A DNA stretch of 40,881 nt from Acanthamoeba castellanii str. Neff (Eukaryota > Discosea > Longamoebia > Acanthamoebidae): assembly GCF_000313135.1 (NCBI RefSeq), contig NW_004457417.1, forward strand, positions 2,130 through 43,010, in the 5' to 3' direction. The notes beneath the pieces are model-generated. The model ran no database searches. It saw only the letters and a program-made list of their open reading frames with translations, and was not told where the DNA came from. A program made the translations under genes and the position numbers. This document shows positions 1 through 9,100 of this stretch, piece by piece; the stretch's first letter is position 1; each line of letters starts with the position of its first letter.

Positions 1-1718
1 CCCCCCCCCCCAACCTCAAGCATTGCCGCAAGGCTGTTCAACTGGAGGCGCTGACGGCTCCCCTGTCTTGCAATGCGCGTGCGTGTACCACCAGCAAAGT
101 GGTCGTGTCACCGGCCGAGCGCAGTCGGTCGGCGGTGCTGGTCACGGGCACCTCGTCGGGCATTGGCCGGGCCGCCGTCGCGCGACTCGCAGCCTCTGGC
201 TTCCACGTCTTTGCGTGCGCGCCTGCCTGCCTGCCTCCCTCCCTCCCCAGCGAGTCACTATGGGTCGCTCACGTCGGCTGCCGTGGCCACAGGTCGGTGC
301 GAAAGGACAAGGACGCGGCGGCACTGCAGAAACTGGCGGACGAGCTGGGGTGCCGGGACCGCATCACGCCGGTCATGATGGAGGTACGGAGGACAGGCCT
401 CTCCCCATGGGCGCGGCGTACGTCGTTGCTGAGGCCGTGCGTGCGTGGGTTCGTTCAGGTAACGGACGAGCAGAGCGTGGCGGATGCCGAGCAAGTCGTG
501 CACAAGTGCCTGGACGAGCAGGGCCTCAAGTTGATGGCGATCATCAACAACGCCGGCATCGCAGGCAGAGGTCAGCAGCTTCGCCGTCACGTTCTAGTTT
601 CCTTTCTCGCCAACGTGGCTGACCTTTACGCCTTGATGTGCTCTACAGCCCCCGTTGAACTCGTCAGCCCCAAGAACGTGCAGCACATGATCAACGTACT
701 CACCCACGTAGCGTGTTGTGTGTGTGTGTGAGTGAGTGCGTGCGTGGGTGCGTGGGTGTGGCGCGTGGATTGTGTACTAAATAGGCAGCCCCACCGCATC
801 ATGGCGGACAGGTGAACGTGATGGGCGTGCTCCACATCTGCCAAGCCTTTCTGCCGCACCTGAGGGCCGCAGGCGGCGGTGCCACGATCGTCAACATCTC
901 CTCGGTGCTTGGCGGCTTCGTGGTTCCCTACCGCTCCGTCTGTACGCGCAACCGTTCAGCTGGCATTGCCCTGTGCCGCCGGTGGCACTGACATCATTGC
1001 ATCATTGACGGCTTGGTATGTTGTGTGTGGTATCACGGGACTTCTTCCAGACTCGGCATCGAAGGCGGCGATGGAAGCTCTGTCGGACGGGCTTCGCGTT
1101 GAGCTCCGGTCGTGGGGCATCAACGTACGCCGCTACATGCGACTCTGTTGGTCGGTCAGCGCTTTTGCTCAGGCTCACACACAATGCGCAGGTGGTGGTC
1201 GTGCAACCGGGCTACGTGCAGACCGACATCAGCCTGAACAGCTTTGCCGCTGATCTCGAGTACGTCGTCCGTCGTTGCTCTCTTCTCTCATCGCGCATCC
1301 CCTTGTCGAGCTGCAGTTGTGTGACTGCGATTTCGCGCTGGTTGGTACGTGGTCGACAGGTTGGCCAAGTGCCCCAAGGAGAGGGCGGTGCTGTACCCCT
1401 ACTTCGGGCAGTGGCTCAAGAAGAAGGCGGCGGCCGCTGGTCGAAGTCAGCACATCGATCAGGGCATCCCGCCCGCCGAGGTCGCACACCTGCTCGAGAA
1501 GATCATCACCGTCCGTCGGCCCCACGCAAGGCACTCACTCCCTTGTGCGACACACAGCAACAGCTCACCACGCATTCTGCACACACTCACACTCGCCCGA
1601 TGCCCGCACCAGGTACATGGTAGGGCGCGAGGCCTGGGTCGTACGGCTCTGCCGCGTGTTGCCCACCTTCATCCTCGACTGGGTGTTGTTCACCTACCTG
1701 GCCCAGAGCTCATCCTGA
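1..1718 (+). CDS. Short-chain dehydrogenase/reductase, 5' partial
   Basis: NAD(P)-dependent oxidoreductase of the classical SDR family, substrate unknown. Exons: about 3-214, 293-383, 459-570, 649-695, 812-941, 1051-1124, 1192-1259, 1360-1530, 1613-1718; all phases join. The cofactor motif TGTSSGIG is in the first exon, the structural motif NNAG in exon 3, the catalytic Ser in NISSVLGG in exon 5, and the active-site YSASK is built across an intron: T ends at 941 and AC begins at 1051. A PGYVQTD motif follows in exon 7. The C-terminus is hydrophobic (ILDWVLFTYLAQ), suggesting membrane association, as in 11-beta-HSD or retinol dehydrogenase-like SDRs. No in-frame ATG precedes the Rossmann motif and the frame is open to the window edge, so the start lies upstream. 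The intron at 1531-1612 appears to be GC-AG. Family is sure; substrate is not. Confidence 0.88.
1531..1612 (+). other. GC-AG intron in the SDR gene
   Basis: The upstream exon must end ...GCA AG and the downstream exon begins G TAC ATG to keep the SDR tail in frame. The intron then starts with GCACTC after AG and ends CACCAG. The only nearby GT donor (1511) puts the last exon in the wrong frame. GC-AG is a known minor donor class of U2 introns. Confidence 0.6.
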
Positions 1719-1736
1719 GCCACTCGCGACAAGGGA

Positions 1737-1754
1737 TTTAATTTATAAATTAAA
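1737..1754. other. 18-nt perfect AT palindrome
   Basis: The stretch tttaatttataaattaaa reads the same on both strands. It sits about 20 bp after the SDR stop codon and just before the next reading frame, so it may belong to the SDR 3' processing region or to the next promoter. Function is inference. Confidence 0.4.
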
Positions 1755-1768
1755 AATATGAACTATTT

Positions 1769-2779
1769 TTGTTTCGGTTTACTTTGAGTCAGATAAGAAC
1801 ACGATGGAGTAGGAGACCAAGGTTCGCCAACCACTCCCTCCGTTTGGGTTGGAGACGACTCACCCCCCCCCCACGGGGCGCCTTGGAACAGGTGGAGTTG
1901 ATAGACACCGCGCAGTTCACCGAGCTCGTGGGCTCAGGCGGGTTCGGGCTTATCATGGGCCACGCCAGCCAGCCTCGCGCTCTCAAGCTCTACTACGACG
2001 CTGGAGACAGCAGCGCCGCGCGCCACGAGGCCTCGCTCATGGCCGCAGCGCGCACCGCCATCGGCCGCGTGAGCCACCTTATGACGCAGCTGGGCGGCGT
2101 GCCACACCCCCTAGGGCACACCTCGGCCGCGTCTGTCGCCCACAACCACCACTCCTACGCCTGCGCGCTCGAGATGGAGCGCGTCCGAGCCCCACCAGGC
2201 GTTGAGCCGCCAGGCCTCGTACACGTCATCCTGCGCGCTGGCTACGAGTCGAGGCTCGACCGCCACTGGGGCCGCGACACCAACAACCGCAGCATCGGGG
2301 CGCACAACCCCTCGCGCGGCTTCTTCGCCACGCCGGCCTACCTGGAGTCGCTTCTGGGTGCGCTCCCGGCGGAGGTCAGGGGCGACCTGGTGCGCGTCGC
2401 CGACGTCGTCGAGCGGTGCGGGTTCATGTGGGCCGCGATCGTGGCCTTGGGCAACGTCGTCCCTCTCGACGTCGAGTTCCTACTCGGGCTCGACGCCGCT
2501 GGGCAAAGGCTGAGCGTGTGGGCGCTGGACTACAACCTGGCCCAGGCGGTGCCGGCCGACGCGACGGCCGAGGCCATCGCCAGGCTGCTGGTGGTCGGTG
2601 TGCCCGAAGCCGTGGGCGCGGGGCTCGACCTCTACATTCCAGATGGTGACGGTCCCTGGTTCGAGGCGTGGAAGAAGGGCGCCACCATTGCCGTGGCCCA
2701 TTGTCGCGGCACTGGCCTGGCCTCGCCACAAACGCTCCACGGCCTCATCCTCGCGATCGAGCGACTTCAAGATGAGTGA
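1769..2779 (+). CDS. Kinase-like protein of unknown function, start unresolved
   Basis: Intronless frame, about 336 codons, not confidently assigned. The N-terminal part resembles a protein-kinase N-lobe: a glycine-rich loop GSGGFG, then ALKLYY with a possible ATP-binding Lys and a Glu in RHEASL. No HRD or DFG motif is seen. The C-terminal half has VPLDVEFLLG followed by LSVWALDYNLAQ, a pattern I loosely associate with fungal and viral kinase-like proteins of the DUF3669 type; that is a weak guess. Position 1769 is TTG, not ATG. The first in-frame ATG (1954) lies after the glycine loop, and the other-frame ATGs at 1758 and 1804 reach stops at once. A ten-C run at 1865-1874 could hide an indel. 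It may have an unseen 5' exon, be a pseudogene, or carry an assembly error. It lies 50 bp after the SDR stop. Confidence 0.5.
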   Translation: MFRFTLSQIRTRWSRRPRFANHSLRLGWRRLTPPPRGALEQVELIDTAQFTELVGSGGFGLIMGHASQPRALKLYYDAGDSSAARHEASLMAAARTAIGRVSHLMTQLGGVPHPLGHTSAASVAHNHHSYACALEMERVRAPPGVEPPGLVHVILRAGYESRLDRHWGRDTNNRSIGAHNPSRGFFATPAYLESLLGALPAEVRGDLVRVADVVERCGFMWAAIVALGNVVPLDVEFLLGLDAAGQRLSVWALDYNLAQAVPADATAEAIARLLVVGVPEAVGAGLDLYIPDGDGPWFEAWKKGATIAVAHCRGTGLASPQTLHGLILAIERLQDE

Positions 2780-2872
2780 AGTGCAGCTTGAACCATGTAG
2801 GACGGCCACCACGGCGCGTATGTAATGGGTTTATTGACGAGGGGCGACAAAAGGGTGGCGACACCTCGGGGG

Positions 2873-3529
2873 CTAATTGTCATAACGCCTGGCCGGGGGG
2901 CCATCGGGGTCCTCCTCGTCCTTCATGGTCTGGAAGGCCCGCGTCTGTCGCGGCAGGCGCAGCACGGTCGACCCCCTCTTCTTCCACAACTGATGAACTC
3001 CCAAAACCACGCCGGCAAGGGCCAACATAAGAAAACCCAGGGCAATGAGTCCGGCGACGACGACCCATGCTACTAAGCCCCCATCAATCTCTGCGTGTGT
3101 GTCGTGTGCGTCGTGTGTCGTGTGATCAGACCACCATGTAATGTTCTTTTGATTGAAGGGGATTGAGGCCCTCCCGGCATACCCGAATCAGTGTATCGGC
3201 ATGATACAGTTTCATTGAACAGGCGGCACTCACACTCGAGCTGCATTGCAACACCACAGAGAGGGTAAGACGATGATTGGGTGAGGGGAATAAAACGTAA
3301 GTGATGATGGGGAGGGGCAGAACGAGGAACTTACGGTGTAGAAGAACTCCAGATCGAGGTCGTTGAGGCAAAGGCAAAATTGAAGCGAACGCACCGCACT
3401 GCGCGAGAGGCAGTGCAGCACGCGCGGGTCGTGCAGCGAGTGCTGCGAGGTGTGATCACCACGGGTGAGGACGAAGGACGAGGCCAAGAAGAAGGTGAGG
3501 GCAGTTACGAGAAGAAGAGAAGAGGGCAT
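2873..3529 (-). CDS. Small single-pass (type I) membrane protein, hypothetical
   Basis: Not a family I recognise. Three exons: 3529-3335, 3240-3135 (or 3132), 3090-2873, giving about 172 residues. The start at 3529 is the Met that directly begins a signal peptide (MPSSLLLVTALTFFLASSFV). A short ectodomain follows with cysteines in LHCL, FCLC, ECEC and SC and one N-glycosylation sequon (NETV). Exon 3 encodes a transmembrane helix (about 22 residues, starting LVAWVVVAGLIALGFLML) followed by the basic stop-transfer WKKRG and a short acidic tail. The topology is therefore exported N-terminus and cytoplasmic C-terminus. The gene is divergent from SAP/SAM gene A with a 194-bp gap, and convergent with the kinase-like frame, 93 bp away. 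The exon 2 donor is ambiguous by 3 nt; both choices stay in frame. Confidence 0.7.
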
Positions 3530-3723
3530 GGTGGTGTGGGGTGACAGTTGTCGAGTGCAGGTCTTTTTTTGGTTCTCGTGAAGCTGAGGTTTCACCGAAA
3601 CTTGTGTTTTCCAGCTGTTTTCCCACCTTCAAAACGTCGACAGTAACTATTTCAACGGTCGTCTTGTTTTCCCGCCAAAAGCCTAAAGGGAAATAAACAT
3701 TTTAACATAATACCTCGAAGAAG
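3530..3723. promoter_or_regulatory. Shared divergent promoter region
   Basis: This 194-bp gap separates the start codons of the membrane protein (-) and SAP/SAM protein A (+). The plus-strand side is AT-rich just before the ATG (aaataaacattttaac, 3691-3706). No specific factor site is recognised. Its role is inferred from position alone. Confidence 0.45.
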
Positions 3724-6060
3724 ATGAGCACCAGGAGACCATCAGCTCTTGAAGATGGAGGTGTGGACTTCTTCGCGGTAGCGGGCGCGAAGCAGGTGTT
3801 GAAGTCGTTCAACAAGTCGACCCTGACCCAGCTGTGGTGCCACTGCGCCCGGGCCAACCAGGCCGCGGCCCCGTCAGCGCGGCGCGACCTCATCGCCGGC
3901 CTGCGGAAGGTGGTCGAGCAGGCGGGCAACCGGCACCTCACCGAGCTGCCCTCGCTCGACGTTCTGCGCAGCGTGGCCGTCGGCCTCAAGGTGCCGCTCA
4001 CCCGGAACAACCCGAGCAAGGTCGAGTGCGCCAAGCGCATCACCGAATACCTCCAGGACAATGGGCTCGACTTCATGCTCGACAGGCTCGACGACGCCCA
4101 GCTGGCTGCCCTGTGTGAGGTATTTATTTTTTATTTTTATTTTTATTTTTATTGGACATAGCATTTTATTGGCTTATTCTATTCTAAAACATTTATGTAT
4201 GAGGCATTGGGGATGGTGCTGGCGGTGGGCGAAGGCGAGCAGCCGCTCGACCGACACCGCCGCAGCCTTAGCATTCGCGCGGCCATCAACAGGTACGTAG
4301 GCCTCTCTCATCATGCTCCAGACTCTGCATTCTCATCACCGTGACACGACACGCACGACACCGACACGCGTACGCGACACGCATGACACGATACCACACG
4401 TACGACATGCACACCACTGAAGTGCGGGACTGCACTCCTTCATGGCGTCGCTCGATGTAGCGCTGGTCGAGCAGATGGCCAAGGACGTGGGCATGCCGCT
4501 GACCGAAGACCACCCGGGCGACAAGGTGTCCAAGAAGCGCAATAAGAAGGGCGCCCTCATCACTTACATCCTCACGACCGCGCACCAAGGCGGCCATCAG
4601 GCCGGCCCCGGCTCCTCCACCGCCGCGGCTGCCGACGAAGTAGCAAAGGAAAAGACGGAGGAAAAGACGGAGGAAAAAGGTAAGGAAACGGAGGAAAAGA
4701 TTGAGGAAAAAGGTAAGGAAAAGGCGGATGGAGAGGAGGACGGTGAGCTGGACCTGGACAATCTGGCCCAGTACCCGCTGGCCAAGCTGAAGGCCTACTG
4801 CGTGGAGGAGCAGCTTACGGTGGCCAAGCCCGCCACCAAGAAGAGCTACATCGCCGCCATCACGGCCCACAACGACCGACTCGCCCGCGAAGAGGAGGAG
4901 GCCGAGCTTCATAAGCAGAAGCGGAAGGAGAACAAGATGAAGGAGAAGGAGCTGATCACCGCCACGACCTCTCCGGCTGTGGCTTCCGCGCCGCCATCGT
5001 CTTCTTCATCGTCGTCGTCGGGTGCTGCTGCAGCCGTAACGAGCCCCACGCCGAAACGCTACAAGATGCTGACGCTGGTCAAGAGCGAAACGCTGGGCGC
5101 CAAGACGGCCGTCGCTAGCCCCGCGCCAGCGCGTCAAGAAACCACGACACCCCAGACGCCCACGAAGGCTCCCGTCGCTGAGGTGTGTGTGTCATGTGTG
5201 TCGTGTGTGTGTCGTGTCGTGCGTGCCATGTGTGTCGTGTGTGTCGTGTCCTAACTAAGATGCTACAAGGTGGCTACGCCAAAGAGCAAAGGTCGGAAGA
5301 GAGCGAGGGAGGAGGAGCAGGCGCCCAGGAAGGAGGCCCCGCTGGCGCCGGCGAGCTCGAGCTCAGGTACCAGCAATGACGACGCTGTGTGCGAGGTGCT
5401 CTCGGGCATCGGGCTGGCCAAGTATGCTGCCAAGTTTGCCGCCGAGGTACGCGTGTCATCCACACGGCCGATGGTGATTGACGATTGATGATGATGACAC
5501 TGAATGCCATCGTCACTCGTCGTCATCGTCAGGAAATCGATATGGCGGCGCTGCTTCTTCTTGATGAAGGCCACCTGGTCGCGCTCGGCATGCCGCTGGG
5601 GAGTCGCATCAAGCTGCTCCAACAGATCAGCATTCTCAAGGAGGAGGAAAGACAGCGCCAGGGCAGCAGCAGCAGCAAGAAGCCCAGGAAGGCCGAAGCG
5701 AAGTCGGACGAGGAAAACGAAAAAGAGAACGAAAACGAAGACAAGAACGAAGAGAACGAAGACGAGAAGGAGGCGGAGGCGGAGGCGCCAAAGCCCGTGC
5801 GCAGGGCAAAGCGCCGCCGTTCGGAGTTCGAACAGCTGGCCGAGCAGCAGAAGAAATGGGAGCGGCGCCTCGAGGCCAGAGAGAAGAGGAGGAGCTTCAC
5901 GCCGGACCCACTCGGCGACTTGGTCCTGCAGGAGGGCGGAGGCGAAGCCGAGAAGGAAGAAGAGAAGGAGGGCGACGTGCTGCAGCCCAACCAGGAGCCG
6001 GTCGGCGTGGCGGGGTTGGCGAATGACACCGCCGGCGTGATTGACCTGGTTGGCGCGTGA
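3724..6060 (+). CDS. SAP-like plus SAM domain protein A
   Basis: Probable nuclear scaffold or DNA-binding protein of 649 residues, role unknown. Exons: 3724-4119, 4204-4292, 4423-5182, 5270-5446, 5533-6060. The N-terminal helical region holds a SAP-like helix pair (LDVLRSVAVGL ... KVECAKRITEYL). A second SAP-like unit (PLAKLKAYCVEEQL ... KKSYIAAITAH) lies after a Lys/Glu-rich low-complexity stretch at 4640-4735. A SAM domain follows (AVCEVLSGIGLAKYAAKF, then intron, then MAALLLLDEGHLVALGMPLG and RIKLLQQI). The C-terminus is charged, with long Lys/Glu runs and the basic patch RRAKRRR, a likely nuclear signal. Intron 1 contains an ATTTTT-type repeat. A second copy of this architecture is at 14334-16218. 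Gene boundaries are well supported; the domain calls rest on motif pattern. Confidence 0.8.
4121..4153 (+). repeat. ATTTTT-type simple repeat in intron
   Basis: A run of four to five T(4-5)A units lies at the start of the first intron of SAP/SAM gene A. It is low-complexity intron sequence with no other feature. Confidence 0.7.
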
Positions 6061-6184
6061 GCGTCATGACCAGATCTGGCAAATGAACAAAATGCGGTAC
6101 TTTTACTTGAAACGGGGTCCGACAAGGCGCTAACAAAAATGGGGGTGTCCACTCACACATCACACTCAATCACACTCACACTCG

Positions 6185-9100
6185 CTACACATGTACATCA
6201 TCGTCCTCGAGGGCGTCGATCCGCTTCTTGAGCTCCATGCCCAGCTCGAGCTTCTTGCGTTCGTACTCGGCGAAGAGCTGGTGTCGCCGGTCCTCCAGCG
6301 AAGCCTTAGGCGTCGTTGGTGTTGTCTCTGCCGATGAGGGCGCAAGGACGTTGAACGAAGCCGTCAGACCACCGATCGAGACGATAAACTCTCCCGGCTC
6401 GATCGTTGGCGCATCATCCTGGGGGGGGGGAGCGTATTAGGGCACACAACGACACGCGCGCACACGCACCACCGCACACGCACCACCGCACACGTACATG
6501 CACACGACCGTGCGCGAACGATGGAGGGGTCACGTACAATGCCGATGAAGGACATGTCGGTCTCGTCGAGGGTGAATTGCACCTTGACCGACTGACCGGC
6601 GGTGATGTTGAGCTTGGTGAAGCGGCGCAGCATCTTCACCTCAGGCGCCACCGAGGCGTACACGTCGCTCAAGTACTGTAGCGCGTTGTGTCATCATCAG
6701 CAACCGACCGAGGCGGCGGTCCGGTGTGCGTATCGCGTGTTGTGTCATGTGTGTGCGCGTGCGGCGGTGTGCGAGTAAAGAGTGAGTGGCGTACCAGCTG
6801 TACGACCTCCATGCCAGCGACCTTGCCGGTGTTTTTCACCGTCACGGAGACGCCAACGCTCTGGCCCATGCGCACGTTCAGGGAGGAGACCGTAAGGTCC
6901 GAGTACTCAAAATCTGCAAAAAGAACGAAAGAGAAGAGGGGGGAGGAAGAGAGAAGGTCCAATTCAGTCCCGTGGCGCGTGTTTTTAGGTCCGAGTCAAG
7001 CCGTGCTGCGTACTGCTGAACGAGAGTCCGAAGCCGAAGGGATACAGAGGCGTGCCCGGGTCGGAGTAGGAGTGATAGTAGGGCACCCGGATGTCGCCCG
7101 TGCGCTGTGAGCCACACCATCGCGACGGTGACGTGTCATTAACGCTGAAACCTCCGAACAAGAGCAAGAACAAGAACTGTAGAAGCGAAGGCAGTGTGCG
7201 TACAGCATGGTAGGTGTAGGGGAGCTTGCCCGACGGGTTCGTGATGCCCCACAAAACCTCGGCCACGGCTTGACCGCCCTCTGCAAGCGTTGCATGTATG
7301 TGTGCGGTGGTGCGTGTGCGGTGGTGCATGTGCGTGTGCGTGTTATCGGGTCATCCGCTGCGTTAGCACGGGCGAGCTTGGGTGTGAGCAATTGGCGAAG
7401 TCGGTGAATGAAAAAGTACGGGGGCCTGGCAGGTAGGCGTGGATGATGGCGTTGGCCGAGGCAATGACGGACTGGGGCAGGATGCGGGGCCTGCCCTCGA
7501 CCAGAACGATGATCATGGGCTTGCCCAGCGACGACAGGTTCCGCAGCAGATACAACTGTTACCACGCATCAGGGGGCAGGTCAGACCAGCGCCGCGCACC
7601 AAAGCGAGCGCAGGCTGAGACTAGGCAAGAGAGAGCACCTGCGAGGGTGAAAGCTCGAGGCTCTCGATGTCGCCGTCGTCGGTGTTGACCGAATCCTCGC
7701 CGACGGTCAAAATGAGAAGGTCGGCCTTCTGGGCCTGCAGATACAGCATACGAACACACACACACGCGCGCCGGTCAGAAACACACACACGACACACGAC
7801 ACACTCGGACGGAGAGAGAAAGGGGAATGCTGACCAAGTTGTAGGCGTCGGCCATGGCCACCTCCGGGCAATCCGTGAAGTTGCAGCCCAGCGAGAATCC
7901 GACGGTCGAGCCGGCGGGGGCCTGCTGGTTGATGTTGAGCAGCAGCGTGGACGAAAAGGCATAGGCGCCCCACTCAGCTTCGCCTATTGCGTGCAAAAGA
8001 GAAAAAGAAAGAGAAAAAGAGAAAAAGCGTGTTAATCGCAGCACTTACGACCCAAATGGGTTCGGGGGAGGGACGCACTAGCGCCTTGCTTGTGGAAAGT
8101 ATAGCCTCCGCTCAGTCCGCCAATGGTGTTGCCTGCGTGCCAAGACCACCGCATACAAAGCGGTCAAGAAGAAGCAAACGAAAAATAAAGAGAAAGAGAA
8201 AGAGAAACGGAGCTCCAATGAACAATAACAGGACGGTACCGGTGGGGCCGGAGAGGATGATGTTCTTGTAGGTGCTGTTGAGCGGCAGAATGCCGTCATT
8301 CTTCAAGAGCGTAACCGACTCGCGCGCTACTTGAATGGCAAACTCCCCGTCTGCAAATAAACGATGAACGATCAATTGATTAGCCCGCATGAGCTTGGGG
8401 GGGGGGCGTGATGGCACAAAGAAATTGAGGGCACGTACCGGCGTTGCTGCCCACAGTGGGGATGTTGGGGTTGGTCATGCTGCCGTAGGGGTTGTCAAAG
8501 AGACCTGGAAGAAGAAGAAGAAGGGTCACGTATGCACAGGTCAGCTGAGCCCAAGCCCCACCCACGCGCACGCGCTACATTCGCTGGGGGGGGGCAAACG
8601 CACCGAGCGCTTTCTTGAGGGCGAGGATGTCGCCGGCAGCCTGGTCGATGAGCTTCTGAATCGTCGGTGACGTCTGCGCCAGGGAGTACAGGGTGTCCGC
8701 AAAGCTCAGGTCCTGCCGGCACATTGACGACACGGTGGTGCAGTCTCCGGTCAGCGAAGGGCGGGCTCATCGTGTGGGTGGGTGGGGTGTGAGGCCGCGA
8801 CGAGGTTCTCCCTGTCGACAACAAAGAACGCACCTGGGTGTTCATGCTGAGTTCGACACCAGCCTGCACGGCCAGGGCGACGGCCTTTTCCGCGGTGGGC
8901 GCAACGTGGTGGAGGGTGCGGAGATCGTCGATGCCTCCCGGACCACTGCGCGCAGTGAAGTAGTTAAGTAATTAATTAATGGTGGAGCGAAAGAGCGAAG
9001 AGCGCACATACCTGGTGATGACGCCGGTGAACTTGAGCGAAGTGCGCAGCATGGTCTGGAGGAGGTCGCCCGAGGCGTGGATGGGCACGCCGTTGATCGA

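Noticed and set aside
4286..4912. 208-codon minus-strand frame with hydrophobic Leu/Phe runs
   Set aside because: The hydrophobic runs are the reverse complement of Lys/Glu codons in SAP/SAM gene A, and the frame crosses its intron.
5529..6152. 207-codon minus-strand open frame opposite SAP/SAM gene A
   Set aside because: Ser/Phe-rich reverse image of a Lys/Glu-rich coding exon; no start context or motif.
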